Positions 37,006 through 47,116 are shown, counted from the stretch's first letter. The stretch: 64,000 nucleotides of DNA from Thalassotalea_F euphylliae (GCF_042682785.1 NZ_JBHUIB010000001.1:1275524-1339523), one strand, 5' to 3'. Numbers and translations: made by a program. The notes: generated from the letters alone by a model not told the origin.

Positions 37006-37012
37006 GCGTAAT

Positions 37013-37040
37013 AAAAAAGGAGGCTTAGCCTCCTTTTTTT
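37013..37040. terminator. Bidirectional terminator of glyS and tusA
   Basis: AAAAAAGGAGGC, loop TTA, GCCTCCTTTTTTT: a perfect hairpin with T runs on both strands between convergent genes. The last four codons and stop of tusA lie inside it. Confidence 0.9.
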
Positions 37041-37273
37041 ATGATGTAGTGATAGGGCACGTTATCAACATCTTGTGCGATAAGCTCATGTTCCATAAAT
37101 CGACAAAAGCTTGGGATATCTCTTGTTGTACTTGGATCGTCCGCTTGAATAAAAAGTGTCTCGCCAGTAGACAATTCACGCATCTTTTTTCGTATCATCA
37201 TAACGGGCTCTGGACAGCGTAGCCCCAAAGCATCTAATTGGTGATCAGCTTGGCTTTCGTTCAGTGTACTCAT
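37025..37273 (-). CDS. tusA: Sulfur carrier protein TusA
   Basis: 82-residue sulfurtransferase that takes persulfide from IscS and passes it along the TusBCDE relay for tRNA 2-thiouridine; it also serves other sulfur routes. The TusA/SirA signature LDALGLRCPEPVMMIRKKMR contains the single catalytic Cys (Cys20), with the usual CPEP motif. The C-terminus (YHYIIKKGG) is encoded within the shared terminator. The gene stands alone, convergent with glyQS. Confidence 0.95.
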   Translation of the reverse strand: MSTLNESQADHQLDALGLRCPEPVMMIRKKMRELSTGETLFIQADDPSTTRDIPSFCRFMEHELIAQDVDNVPYHYIIKKGG

Positions 37274-37442
37274 AGTATTACTGTCAAGTTGTGTTAACGC
37301 GCAATGCTATCGCATTCGGTCCGGTCTATAAAGTGGTGTTGCAATATAGTACATTTATGTTTTCACCGTAGCACAAAATATACGTTACACTTGTGTTGGT
37401 TGTGCTTTTTCGAATAGCTACTACATCGGGATTTTTCACGTT

Positions 37443-39365
37443 ATGACCCCTTTTAAGCGCGGCATATTCTTCTTAACTACTTGTGCTGCGGTGCTTTTTC
37501 ACCATACGGTCGTTGCTAAAGATATCAATAGCCAACGTAAAACCTTTCTTAAGGCAGAGAAAAATGTTTGGCAAGCCAATTCTCCAACATATAAGGCCTT
37601 ATATAACCAACTTCATTTTTATCCACTGCAACCATACCTCGATCAGAAGCGTCTTATACATAACATTCGCTTAAAAGATGCTAGCGAAATAGAAGAATTT
37701 TTAAACGAATACGAGAGCACGCCATTAGATTGGCCGCTGAGAAAAAAATGGCTTAACTATCTTGCTAAGCGAGAGCGCAAAGCGATGTTCTTAAAGTTCT
37801 TTAAGCCAAACAGCAACGCTAAGCTTAACTGTACAAAACTTCGCTACCAGTTAGATGCGGGTGTTCCTCAAACAACGGTACTACCTGAAGTCAGTCAATG
37901 GTGGCTGGTGGGTAAATCTCAGGACAAGGCGTGTGATCCACTTTTCAAACTATGGCAAAAGGCTGGGTATAGAACGAGTGACAAAGTATGGAAGCGTATC
38001 GGCTTGGCTGCCGATGGTGGAAAGCATACACTCATTCCATATTTAACAGGCCTATTGCCACCAGAAGAGCAGTATCTTGGCAAACTCTGGCATAAAGTGC
38101 GTCGCGACCCTGCACATATCACAAAGTTATCTCGTTTCACTTATTTTAATGATAAAGAAACGCAAATTATGGCTTATGGATTAAAGCGTCTTATCTGGCG
38201 CGACCCTGATCGTGCACTAAAGACTTTTAAAAAGGCAGAGACAAAGTTTCCATTTACCCAAAAACAACGAGATTATTTAGCATCACGTTTTGCGCTTGCA
38301 TTGGCTAGCAAACAACATGTCGCTGCAACTGAGTGGCTCGATAAGGTACCTGAATCGTATCTAGACAGTAATTTGGTGCAGTGGAAGTTAACCAACGCAC
38401 TCCAAACTCAAAATTGGAAAACTATTTACGATACGTTAATGTCATTGCCTGAAAGCAAAAAGAACACGGCGCAGTGGCTTTATTGGCATGCTCGAAGTTT
38501 AGAGGTGTTGGAAAGAAAAGAAGAAGCAGCGTTAGCTTTTAAAGAACTTGCTCAAAAGCGACACTATTACGGCTTTTTGGCGGCCAAGCACATCAATCAA
38601 CCCATTCAACTTCAGCATGAGCCATTGATTTACAGTGACGAGCAAAAGTTGAAAGCGTTGAACAATGATGCTGCTAAAAGGGCTTTCGAACTGTTCCACT
38701 TAGAGCGTTACAGCCATGCACGCAAAGAGTGGAACTATTGGCTATCAAATTTACCGCAATCTGAAAAGCTATTGGCAGCTATGATTGCATATGACAAAGA
38801 GTGGTATGACAGGCCTATATTTACACTAGCCGCACAGGGTTACTTGGATGATGTAGAGTTACGTTTTCCAATGGCCTATCAAGCGGATATTGAAAAATTC
38901 TCAAGCAAGTATGACATTGATGCTAGTTGGGCTTTTGCTATCGCTCGTCGTGAAAGTTCTTTCATGCCAGATGCGCATTCCGGTGCAGGGGCAAGGGGAT
39001 TAATGCAAATAATGCCGGCTACAGCTAAGCAACTTAAGAAAGGATCAGTGTCTAATCGCTATTTGCTAAACGCCACCAATAACATCAATCTTGGTACTAA
39101 GTACCTGAAGCAATTACTCGATAGAAATAATGGCAATGCAATTCTTGCCACTGCTTCTTATAATGCTGGCCCTTATCGGGTTAAAGAGTGGCTTAAACGT
39201 GGGGATGCTCTGCCAGCTGATATCTGGATAGAAACCATACCTTTTAAAGAAACGCGGGAATATGTCAAAAGTGTGATGGCTTATCAGCAAATTTACCAAG
39301 AAAAGTTAAAATTAAGTCATCAATCACCGTTCGAGCAGATAATCGCGACAGAAATTGCTGACTAG
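37443..39365 (+). CDS. slt: Soluble lytic murein transglycosylase (Slt70-type)
   Basis: Periplasmic peptidoglycan-cleaving enzyme. A signal peptide (MTPFKRGIFFLTTCAAVLFH, cleaved near VVAKD) leads into a long alpha-superhelical doughnut domain (about 30-445). The C-terminal SLT domain has the catalytic Glu in ARRESSFMPDAHSGAGARGL (quoted in part), LMQIMPATAKQL, NLGTKYLKQLLDR and ATASYNAGPYRVKEWL. At 640 residues it fits Slt70. It is the second exolytic transglycosylase in the window besides MltC. It has its own promoter region (37274-37442) divergent from tusA. Confidence 0.95.
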   Translation: MTPFKRGIFFLTTCAAVLFHHTVVAKDINSQRKTFLKAEKNVWQANSPTYKALYNQLHFYPLQPYLDQKRLIHNIRLKDASEIEEFLNEYESTPLDWPLRKKWLNYLAKRERKAMFLKFFKPNSNAKLNCTKLRYQLDAGVPQTTVLPEVSQWWLVGKSQDKACDPLFKLWQKAGYRTSDKVWKRIGLAADGGKHTLIPYLTGLLPPEEQYLGKLWHKVRRDPAHITKLSRFTYFNDKETQIMAYGLKRLIWRDPDRALKTFKKAETKFPFTQKQRDYLASRFALALASKQHVAATEWLDKVPESYLDSNLVQWKLTNALQTQNWKTIYDTLMSLPESKKNTAQWLYWHARSLEVLERKEEAALAFKELAQKRHYYGFLAAKHINQPIQLQHEPLIYSDEQKLKALNNDAAKRAFELFHLERYSHARKEWNYWLSNLPQSEKLLAAMIAYDKEWYDRPIFTLAAQGYLDDVELRFPMAYQADIEKFSSKYDIDASWAFAIARRESSFMPDAHSGAGARGLMQIMPATAKQLKKGSVSNRYLLNATNNINLGTKYLKQLLDRNNGNAILATASYNAGPYRVKEWLKRGDALPADIWIETIPFKETREYVKSVMAYQQIYQEKLKLSHQSPFEQIIATEIAD

Positions 39366-39460
39366 ATCCAGTTTTTATAGAAATGTATACAATATGCATA
39401 TTACAATGGTAGCTATTCAAACTTAGTTACCAAGCAAAACAATTTATAAGAGACATTATT

Positions 39461-40780
39461 ATGACAAGCTTAGCTAGCCTATATCCTACACATGTCAGCG
39501 AACTGCAAGTTCGTGCTAAAAATGTGTTGCACCGCGAAGGTCTGGAAGGTTTAGTAATTCATTCTGGACAAGAGCTACGTGCTTTTTTAGACGATAACAG
39601 CTACCCATTTCGTGTAAACCCCCATTTTAAACACTGGTTACCGTTAACAGATGTACCTAATAGTTGGTTGATTATTAACGGTGTAGATAAGCCGACACTT
39701 GTCTATTATCAACCAGTAGATTTCTGGCATAAAGTATTGCCTTTACCGGAAGATTACTGGAATGCGCATTTTGATATCAAAGTATTAACTAAAGCCAGTG
39801 ATGTTGATCAGCTTTTGCCATATGATAAAGAAAAGGTGGCCTATATAGGTGAGCATGTAGAAGTCGCTACTGCTTTAGGTTTCAGCCAAATCAACCCAGA
39901 ACCAGTACTTAACTATTTACACTTTCACCGTGCCTACAAAACGCCTTACGAGCAAGAGTGTATGCGCCAGTCTAACGTAAAAGCAGTTGCAGGCCACAGA
40001 GCGGCGAAAGCGGCTTTTATGGCGGGGGAAACTGAATACGAGATCCAACGAGCTTATCTTCAAGCAACATCTCATACAGACAGCAATACACCCTATGGCA
40101 ATATTGTCGCGTTAAACGAAAATGCGGCTATTTTGCATTACACTGCATTAGAGCGTGTAAAACCAGCAGCACATCGTTCGTTTTTGATTGATGCAGGTGC
40201 AAATTTCCATGGTTATGCGTCGGATATTACGCGTACTTACGCGTTTGAACAGAATGATTTTGCTGCGCTGATAACCCGTATGGACAAATTGATGCTCGAT
40301 GCGGTAGCTGGGCTTAAACCAGGTAAAAGCTATGTAGATCTGCATATAGAAACCTACCAAGCAATTGCCGAGGTGCTTGCAGAGTTCAACTTTATTAATT
40401 GTAGTGCCGCTGATGCGGTTGATACGGGCATAGTTTCTACATTTTTCCCACATGGTTTAGGTCATCATTTAGGGCTTCAAGTGCACGATGTCGGCGGTTT
40501 TATGGCTGATGAACGTGGAACGCATATTAACTCACCTGATGCACATCCTTTCCTTCGCACTTCACGCGTTGTAGAGGCCGATCAAGTGTTCACTATTGAG
40601 CCTGGGTTATACTTTATTGATTCACTATTAGCAGATCTTAAAGCGAGTAAGCATGGTGAACTAGTGAATTGGCAACATGTGGATGCGATGCGCCCATTTG
40701 GCGGTATTCGTATCGAAGATAACGTGATCGTCCATCAGTCTCACAATGAGAACATGACGCGTGATCTTAGTCTTGATTAG
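39461..40780 (+). CDS. pepQ: Xaa-Pro dipeptidase
   Basis: Two-metal prolidase that splits dipeptides with C-terminal proline. An N-terminal creatinase-like domain (about 1-155) is followed by the pita-bread catalytic domain. Metal ligands are visible as DAGANFHGYASDITRTY (two Asp), HGLGHHLGLQVHD (His), EPGLYF (Glu) and RIEDNV (Glu). At 439 residues it matches gammaproteobacterial PepQ. pepQ-yigZ-trkH is a known order in enterics and is kept here. Confidence 0.96.
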   Translation: MTSLASLYPTHVSELQVRAKNVLHREGLEGLVIHSGQELRAFLDDNSYPFRVNPHFKHWLPLTDVPNSWLIINGVDKPTLVYYQPVDFWHKVLPLPEDYWNAHFDIKVLTKASDVDQLLPYDKEKVAYIGEHVEVATALGFSQINPEPVLNYLHFHRAYKTPYEQECMRQSNVKAVAGHRAAKAAFMAGETEYEIQRAYLQATSHTDSNTPYGNIVALNENAAILHYTALERVKPAAHRSFLIDAGANFHGYASDITRTYAFEQNDFAALITRMDKLMLDAVAGLKPGKSYVDLHIETYQAIAEVLAEFNFINCSAADAVDTGIVSTFFPHGLGHHLGLQVHDVGGFMADERGTHINSPDAHPFLRTSRVVEADQVFTIEPGLYFIDSLLADLKASKHGELVNWQHVDAMRPFGGIRIEDNVIVHQSHNENMTRDLSLD

Positions 40781-40810
40781 GGAAATAGCCCTAAATATTA
40801 ATACGCCCTA

Positions 40811-41425
40811 ATGCCTGACTATAAAATCCCTGTTGAGGAAGTAATGCATGAAACGACTGTTAATCGCAGTCGTTTTTTGTGTTACCTGTTCCCTTGTCAA
40901 AATGCCGAGATGTTTAAAGCGCGTTTAGCTGAGTTGCAACAAGAACATCCGAGTGCAAATCATCACTGCTATGCTTTTGTGAAAGGTTCTCCTATGGATA
41001 GTCAACAGTATGGTTTTTCTGATGATGGTGAGCCTAGTGGCACGGCAGGGCGCCCAATGTTAGCAGTGCTTCAAGGTTCTGGTATTGGAGAAGTTGCTGC
41101 CATTGTTGTACGTTACTTTGGCGGCGTAAAACTGGGGACAGGTGGCCTACAGCGGGCTTATGGTGGCGCCGTCCGAGAGGCGCTACCACATGTAAAAACT
41201 ACGATAAAAGTCGCCGTTACTGAAAAAGAACTTACTTGTGATTACCAAGAAGTAAGTGATATTCAACACCTCATTAAAACCTTCAAGGCACACGTAGTGT
41301 CCGAAGATTATCAAGAAAATGTCAAAATGTTATTGGCTATCCCGGATGATCAACTTAAACTATTTGAACAACAACTGCTTACCGTATCTTCGGGACGTCT
41401 AACCTTGGTTAATCCGCCGCGATAA
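40811..41425 (+). CDS. yigZ: YigZ / IMPACT family protein
   Basis: 204 residues with the N-terminal UPF0029 domain: ANHHCYAFVKG, GFSDDGEPSGTAGRPM, VRYFGGVKLGTGGLQRAYGG; and a C-terminal DUF1949 ferredoxin-like domain. The family is related to eukaryotic IMPACT, but its bacterial biochemical role is not settled. It lies 30 bp after pepQ and 33 bp before trkH on the same strand. Confidence 0.93.
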   Translation: MPDYKIPVEEVMHETTVNRSRFLCYLFPCQNAEMFKARLAELQQEHPSANHHCYAFVKGSPMDSQQYGFSDDGEPSGTAGRPMLAVLQGSGIGEVAAIVVRYFGGVKLGTGGLQRAYGGAVREALPHVKTTIKVAVTEKELTCDYQEVSDIQHLIKTFKAHVVSEDYQENVKMLLAIPDDQLKLFEQQLLTVSSGRLTLVNPPR

Positions 41426-41458
41426 ATGACGTAAGTAACGCAGCATAAGAAATAGTTA

Positions 41459-42910
41459 GTGCAATACAAAAACATCATTCGTATTTTAGGACTGCTGGTC
41501 ACCTTATTAAGTGTGACTATGTTGCCGCCTGCAATCGTGTCACTGATATACCGCGATGGTGGTGGTGTTCCATTTTTAACTGCGTTTGCGTGGTGTTTAT
41601 TCATCGGTATTGCTGCCTGGTATCCAAACCGATATGAAAAAGGTGACTTAAGAGCCCGGGAGGGATTTCTTATCGTTGTATTGTTCTGGGTCGTATTGGC
41701 TAGCTTTTCTGCTATTCCTTTGATGCTCACCGAGCAACCTAATCTAACTACCACAGATGCTTTCTTTGAGGCTTTTTCAGGCTTAACAACAACCGGCGCC
41801 ACCATATTGACTCAAATTGATGGTTTACCGCATGCGGTACTGTTTTATCGTCAGCAATTGCAATGGTTAGGTGGTATGGGGATTATTGTTCTAGCAGTTG
41901 CGGTGCTGCCAATGCTCGGTATTGGTGGTATGCAGCTTTATCGTGCTGAAACGCCAGGCCCGGTAAAAGATTCTAAAATGACACCAAGGATTGCTGATAC
42001 AGCAAAGCACTTGTGGTACATCTATCTTTCGTTAACCATTGCCTGTGCACTATGTTACTGGCTTGCGGGTATGTCAGTGTTTGATGCGATATGCCACTCA
42101 TTTTCCACCATAGCGATAGGTGGCTTCTCAACGCATGATGAGAGCATGGGCTATTTTAATAGCCCAATGATAAACCTGGTGTGTGTCGTGTTTCTGATTA
42201 TTGCGGGTGTTAACTTTGCCTTGCATTACGCGACCGTACAGAGCCGATCGTTCAGGAGCTATATTGCTGATCCTGAATTTAAAATATTTATCGCTATTCA
42301 GTTTGCGTTGACCTTGATTTGTTTCTTGGTACTGATGCATCACGGTACCTACCAAGATGCTGACCAAGCGCTAGATCAAGCCCTGTTTCAGTCAGTATCA
42401 ATCAGCACCACCGCAGGTTTTGCCACCACATCATTTGCTGACTGGCCGACGTTATTGCCGCTATTACTGATTTTCTCGAGCTTTATTGGTGGCTGTGCAG
42501 GGAGCACAGGCGGTGGTATGAAAGTCGTGCGTGCAATCTTGCTTTACTTGCAAGGCATACGCGAGCTTAACAAGCTCGTGCACCCCAAAGCAATATTCTC
42601 TATCAAGTTAGGTAAGAAAACGCTGCCCAATCGCGTTGTAGAAGCTGTGTGGGGGTTCTTCTCGGCTTACGCGGCGGTGTTTGTTATTTGTATGCTACTT
42701 TTACTTGCAAGCGGCATGGATAATATTAGTGCATTTACAGCAGTTGCTGCTTGTATGAATAACCTGGGTCCAGGGTTAGGTGAAGTAGCAGCTAACTTTG
42801 CATCGATTAGCGATTTCAGCAAATGGGTCTTAATTGTCGCTATGCTGTTTGGCCGACTTGAAATATTTACCTTGTTGGTATTATTCACGCCAGCGTTCTG
42901 GCGCGATTAG
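41459..42910 (+). CDS. trkH: Trk system potassium uptake protein TrkH
   Basis: Inner-membrane K+ channel/transporter of four M1-P-M2 repeats, 483 residues. Filter-region glycines are seen in FSGLTTTGATILT, FSTIAIGGFSTHD, STTAGFATTSF and ACMNNLGPGLGEV. It works with the NAD-binding gate TrkA, encoded convergently 12 bp away. The start is GTG (41459-41461). It closes the pepQ-yigZ-trkH run. Confidence 0.96.
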   Translation: MQYKNIIRILGLLVTLLSVTMLPPAIVSLIYRDGGGVPFLTAFAWCLFIGIAAWYPNRYEKGDLRAREGFLIVVLFWVVLASFSAIPLMLTEQPNLTTTDAFFEAFSGLTTTGATILTQIDGLPHAVLFYRQQLQWLGGMGIIVLAVAVLPMLGIGGMQLYRAETPGPVKDSKMTPRIADTAKHLWYIYLSLTIACALCYWLAGMSVFDAICHSFSTIAIGGFSTHDESMGYFNSPMINLVCVVFLIIAGVNFALHYATVQSRSFRSYIADPEFKIFIAIQFALTLICFLVLMHHGTYQDADQALDQALFQSVSISTTAGFATTSFADWPTLLPLLLIFSSFIGGCAGSTGGGMKVVRAILLYLQGIRELNKLVHPKAIFSIKLGKKTLPNRVVEAVWGFFSAYAAVFVICMLLLLASGMDNISAFTAVAACMNNLGPGLGEVAANFASISDFSKWVLIVAMLFGRLEIFTLLVLFTPAFWRD

Positions 42911-42922
42911 TACGACATTTGG

Positions 42923-44299
42923 TTAGAAGTAAATAACGCCCACTTGGAATAGCTTCTCGACGTCAGTAATGTACTTCTTGTTGACCAAGAATAAAATGAC
43001 GTGATCTTCTTCCATAATCACGGTATCGGAATGTGCAATCAGCACCTCTTCTCCGCGGACGATAGCACCTATGGTGGTGCCTGGAGGGAGTTTAATATCG
43101 CGAATTTCACGGCCAACTACCTTCGATGACGATTCATCGCCTTTGGCTACAATCTCAATGGCTTCTGCCGCACCACCACGCAAGCTATACACATTGTTGA
43201 TAGTACCTCGACGAACGTGCGTTAATAGTGCTGAAATAGTGGCATGCTGAGGAGAGATGGCGATATCAATGCTACTGCCATGCACTAAGTCTACATAGGC
43301 ATCACGTTGAATAAGCACCATAGTCTTACGAACACCCAATTTTTTTGCCAGCAGCGATGACATGATATTGGCTTCATCATCATTGGTGACCGCAATGAAT
43401 ACGTCAAATTGATCGATATTCTCTTCTAAGAGAAGCTCTTGATCAGAAGAATCACCCACAAATACCAATGTACTATCGAGCTCCTCGGCAAGCTTTTCAG
43501 CACGGTCTTGCGAACGCTCGATAAGTTTAACTTGATGATTATTTTCTAACTCTTTTGCTAAACCTGCACCAATATTACCGCCACCGGCAATCATTACGCG
43601 TTTGTACGCGGGCTCTAGTTTTTGAAGTTCGTTCATTACGGCACGAATGTGAATACTCGCAGCGATAAAGAATACCTCGTCATCTGCTTCTATAACGGTA
43701 GTGCCTAGCGGACGAATAGGGCGCCCATTTCTGTATATAGCTGCCACTCGGGTGTCTACATTTGGAATATGCTCTTTTAAGGTTGATAAGGCATGTCCAA
43801 CAAGCAGGCCGCCATAATAAGCCTTTACCGCCACCAAGCTGACTTTACCGCCGGCAAATTCAAGCACCTGTAATGCACCAGGATAATCAATCAAATGACG
43901 AATATCACGTGTCACTAATTGCTCTGGTGCAATAACGTGGTCGACAGGTATATGGTCTTTGTTGAATAGCTCACGAGCACGCTCTACGATATTTGAAGAA
44001 CGAATACGCGCGACCTTTTTAGGGGTAGAAAAAAGTGTATAGGCAATTTGACACGAAATCATGTTGGTCGCGTCATCGTTGGTGACCGCAATGATCATAT
44101 CGGCGTCATCCGCGCCAGCGTTGGCCAAAACATCGGGGTGACTGCCTTGTCCCGCAACCACTTGCAAGTCGAGCTTATCCTGCAGTTCACGTAATTTATC
44201 ACTGTCCGTATCGATCAGTGAAATATCATTATTCTCGCCAACAAGGTTTTCCGCGAGAGTGCCACCTACTTGCCCAGCACCGATGATAATAATTTTCAT
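42923..44299 (-). CDS. trkA: Trk system potassium uptake regulator TrkA
   Basis: Cytoplasmic RCK protein controlling TrkH. At 458 residues it comprises two RCK_N/RCK_C pairs. NAD motifs are KIIIIGAGQVGGTLAENL (about 2-18) and VMIAGGGNIGAGLAKELE (about 234-251), each followed by an acidic residue ending the second strand. It is convergent with its partner trkH, an arrangement that puts both halves of the system side by side, unlike E. coli where they are separate. Confidence 0.97.
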   Translation of the reverse strand: MKIIIIGAGQVGGTLAENLVGENNDISLIDTDSDKLRELQDKLDLQVVAGQGSHPDVLANAGADDADMIIAVTNDDATNMISCQIAYTLFSTPKKVARIRSSNIVERARELFNKDHIPVDHVIAPEQLVTRDIRHLIDYPGALQVLEFAGGKVSLVAVKAYYGGLLVGHALSTLKEHIPNVDTRVAAIYRNGRPIRPLGTTVIEADDEVFFIAASIHIRAVMNELQKLEPAYKRVMIAGGGNIGAGLAKELENNHQVKLIERSQDRAEKLAEELDSTLVFVGDSSDQELLLEENIDQFDVFIAVTNDDEANIMSSLLAKKLGVRKTMVLIQRDAYVDLVHGSSIDIAISPQHATISALLTHVRRGTINNVYSLRGGAAEAIEIVAKGDESSSKVVGREIRDIKLPPGTTIGAIVRGEEVLIAHSDTVIMEEDHVILFLVNKKYITDVEKLFQVGVIYF

Positions 44300-44322
44300 A
44301 TTTAGCCAACTTTATAATTATT

Positions 44323-45612
44323 TTACTGGCGCTTTTTTAGCTTTGCGTAGAAAAAGCCATCCATATTCTGCTCGCCAGGTAATATTTGCCACCCGGCTTG
44401 AGTATTGTATTCTGGCAGCGCGATCAGCTCAGCATCTTGATGTTGCTCAATAAATGCTTGAACTTGCTCTGCATTTTCTTGCGGCAATACGCTACAGGTC
44501 GCGTAAACCAACGTACCACCTGGTTTAAGTAATGACCACATTTTTTCAAATATCGACCGTTGTAGGCTTGCTAACACGTCGATGTCTTCTGGTTTTCTCA
44601 GCCACTTGATATCTGGGTGACGTCTGATCACACCCGTTGCAGAACAAGGGGCATCAAGCAAAATACGATCGAAAAGCTCGCCATCCCACCATGCGTCGGT
44701 ATTCGTGGCGTCAGCGGCAACTAGCTTGGCTTGTAAGCCAATACGATCCAGGTTTTCTTGAACGCGTGCAAGCCTATTTTCCTCGATGTCTAAAGCGGTC
44801 AGACGCTTAATCTCTGGCGTATGCTCCAATAAATGACAGGTTTTCCCTCCGGGTGCAGCGCAGCAATCAAGCACGACATCGCCGGGCTGACAATCGAGTA
44901 GGCGCGCGGACTGTTGAGCAGCGGCGTCTTGCACGGACGCTCGACCTTGCTCAAAACCAGGAAGCTTCGTGACATCGACAGCATGGGATAGCTGAATGGC
45001 GCCCGACTTTTCTTCAATGTCACTAACGGCAACTTCAGTGTTAAGCAATTCCTGTTGATATGCTTCGACGCTAACCTGTAATGCATTGGCACGAAGCCAC
45101 ATAGGGGGGCGTTCCATATTCGCTGTTAAAATGTCTTGCCATGTATCTGCGTAGCCTGCTTTTAGCTTTTTGATCAGCCAGCTTGGATGGTTATAGGTAA
45201 TAGCATCACTAGGGGAGTGTGTACTTACATCTTTGTTGCGCAAGTAGCTACGTAGTACACCATTGACTAACGCTTTTAAATATTTGTGCTTTAACGCCAG
45301 CGTAGCGGATACCGTTTCACTGACTGCAGCGTGATCAGGAATGCGCGTATACTTCACCTGATAAATGCCAACTAACAACAAAAAGTGGCAGACCCGTTGT
45401 TTTCCTTTTAACGGTTTATCCATTAATTGTTGTACTTGATATTCAAGTTCTGGCAAGTGCCTTAACACGCCATAACAAATTTCTTGAAGTAAGCCTTTGT
45501 CTTTGGCTGCAACTTCTGAAGATGCTTGTGGTATAAGCTCAGATAAACTTTTGCCCTGATCGACAACCGAGAAACAAATGCGAGCGGCAACGGCGCGAAT
45601 ATTCTTACTCAT
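44323..45612 (-). CDS. rsmB: 16S rRNA (cytosine-967-C5)-methyltransferase
   Basis: Methylates C967 of 16S rRNA. The N-terminal NusB-like domain (about 1-140, with EICYGVLRHLPELEYQV and DHAAVSETV) is followed by a Rossmann methyltransferase domain. SAM and catalytic motifs are VLDCCAAPGGKTCHLLE, DAPCSATGVIRRHPDIKW and YATCSVLPQENAEQ, which has the nucleophile Cys. The C-terminus has the GFFYAKL ending. At 429 residues it is full length. It forms a def-fmt-rsmB-trkA run on the minus strand. Confidence 0.97.
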   Translation of the reverse strand: MSKNIRAVAARICFSVVDQGKSLSELIPQASSEVAAKDKGLLQEICYGVLRHLPELEYQVQQLMDKPLKGKQRVCHFLLLVGIYQVKYTRIPDHAAVSETVSATLALKHKYLKALVNGVLRSYLRNKDVSTHSPSDAITYNHPSWLIKKLKAGYADTWQDILTANMERPPMWLRANALQVSVEAYQQELLNTEVAVSDIEEKSGAIQLSHAVDVTKLPGFEQGRASVQDAAAQQSARLLDCQPGDVVLDCCAAPGGKTCHLLEHTPEIKRLTALDIEENRLARVQENLDRIGLQAKLVAADATNTDAWWDGELFDRILLDAPCSATGVIRRHPDIKWLRKPEDIDVLASLQRSIFEKMWSLLKPGGTLVYATCSVLPQENAEQVQAFIEQHQDAELIALPEYNTQAGWQILPGEQNMDGFFYAKLKKRQ

Positions 45613-45619
45613 TATGTAC

Positions 45620-46594
45620 TTATGCTTGTCCAGTTATCAGGTTGCCAACGGCGAACCATTCAGCGCGGCCATTCAACACATCTTGAACAGGTAACGGTTT
45701 TTTACCTGGCAGCTGAAGCGTCAAAATATTCAGCGCTGTACTTCCCGTTGCCACCAAAATACCGTGTTTGTCCGCTTGCATGATAGTTCCTGGTACCTGA
45801 CTACTACTGTCGGTATCAGTTAATACCACTTGATGAATTTTCAGCGTGTGCACCTTGTTGTTTTCATCGGTGAAATTGACATAGGTACCTGGCCACGGAG
45901 TAAATGCGCGTAACTTCAGATCAATCGTTTTCGCCGGTTGGTGCCAGTCGATTTCCGCCTCTGCTTTATCGAGTTTACTGGCGTAAGTGGCCTGTTCATT
46001 ATTTTGCGGTTCTCTGGGATATGCGCCGGACGCCATGAGGGCGAGAGTATCAATCAATGCAGCTGGACCTAAATCAGCTAACTTTTCGTATAGGCTAGCG
46101 CTAGTATCGGTATCCAGAATAGGGCAACTGGCTTTAAGAATCATATCGCCTGTATCTAGGCCTTCGTCCATTTGCATAATGGTCACGCCTGTTTCCAAAT
46201 CGCCAGCTTCGAGAGAACGTTGAATAGGCGCTGCGCCACGCCATTTCGGTAGTAGCGAACCGTGAACATTGATGCAGCCTAAATGCGGTGCATCTAATAT
46301 CACCTTGGGCAACAGTAATCCGTATGCAACAACAACCATGACATCAGCGCCAAGTGCTTTCAATGCTTCTTGGTCTTCAACTTCTTTGAAGTTTTTAGGT
46401 TGAAGCACTGGAATGTTGTGTTCTAACGCGAGATTTTTAGTGGCACAGGCAGTTAGCTTTTTACCGCGTCCAGCTGGCTTATCTGGCGGGCAATAAGCCG
46501 CAATAACGTCATGTTCAGAGTCGATCAGTGCTTGTAGGTGTTTCGCAGCGAAATCAGGTGTACCTGCAAAAATAATTCGAAGTGGAGCTGTCAA
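45620..46594 (-). CDS. fmt: Methionyl-tRNA formyltransferase
   Basis: Formylates initiator Met-tRNA. Features are IIFAGTPDFAAKHL, CPPDKPAGRGKKL, the catalytic loop NVHGSLLPKWRGAAPI and MDEGLDTGDM. A C-terminal OB-like tRNA-binding domain (about 210-315) follows. At 324 residues it is standard. The start is TTG (46592-46594) with AAGG upstream; no ATG exists before the first beta strand. It is 9 bp from def, its functional partner, and 7 bp from rsmB. Confidence 0.97.
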   Translation of the reverse strand: MTAPLRIIFAGTPDFAAKHLQALIDSEHDVIAAYCPPDKPAGRGKKLTACATKNLALEHNIPVLQPKNFKEVEDQEALKALGADVMVVVAYGLLLPKVILDAPHLGCINVHGSLLPKWRGAAPIQRSLEAGDLETGVTIMQMDEGLDTGDMILKASCPILDTDTSASLYEKLADLGPAALIDTLALMASGAYPREPQNNEQATYASKLDKAEAEIDWHQPAKTIDLKLRAFTPWPGTYVNFTDENNKVHTLKIHQVVLTDTDSSSQVPGTIMQADKHGILVATGSTALNILTLQLPGKKPLPVQDVLNGRAEWFAVGNLITGQA

Positions 46595-46603
46595 TGGTCT
46601 ACC

Positions 46604-47116
46604 TTAAGCTTTCGCGGCTAAGCGAGCTTCTTTTTCAAGTTTGGTTTGGATGCGCTTGCGTTTGAGCGGTGATAAGTAATCAATGAACAAGATGCCTTGT
46701 AAGTGATCTAGCTCATGCTGAATACAAATACCCAGTAACTCCTCACCGTCAAGCGTGAACTCGTTTCCGTCTCGGTCTAGTGCTTTCACGGTTACACGTT
46801 CATGTCGAGTAACTTTGGCGTAGCAAGTCGGTACTGAGAGACAGCCTTCTTCATTAATAAAAGTCTCGTCACTTTTCTTTATGATTTCAGGGTTAATAAG
46901 GGTAATAGGGTTACTGCGGTCTTCCGTGGTATCCATCACGACAATGCGTTTATGAATATCCACTTGCGTAGCGGCTAAACCAACACCATTTTCGTCGTAC
47001 ATGGTTTCGAACATGTCATCAACGATTTGGCGAATTTCATCATTTACTTCAGTAACTTCTACTGCTTTGGTGCGTAATCTTTCATCAGGAAAGCGTAAAA
47101 CGTTTAAAACGGTCAT
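46604..47116 (-). CDS. def: Peptide deformylase
   Basis: Metalloenzyme removing the N-formyl group from new proteins. The three PDF motifs are present: GVGLAATQ, EEGCLSVP (metal Cys) and QHELDHLQG (two metal His and the catalytic Glu). At 170 residues it has a basic C-terminal tail (LKRKRIQTKLEKEARL). It is the first gene of def-fmt-rsmB-trkA. Confidence 0.97.
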   Translation of the reverse strand: MTVLNVLRFPDERLRTKAVEVTEVNDEIRQIVDDMFETMYDENGVGLAATQVDIHKRIVVMDTTEDRSNPITLINPEIIKKSDETFINEEGCLSVPTCYAKVTRHERVTVKALDRDGNEFTLDGEELLGICIQHELDHLQGILFIDYLSPLKRKRIQTKLEKEARLAAKA

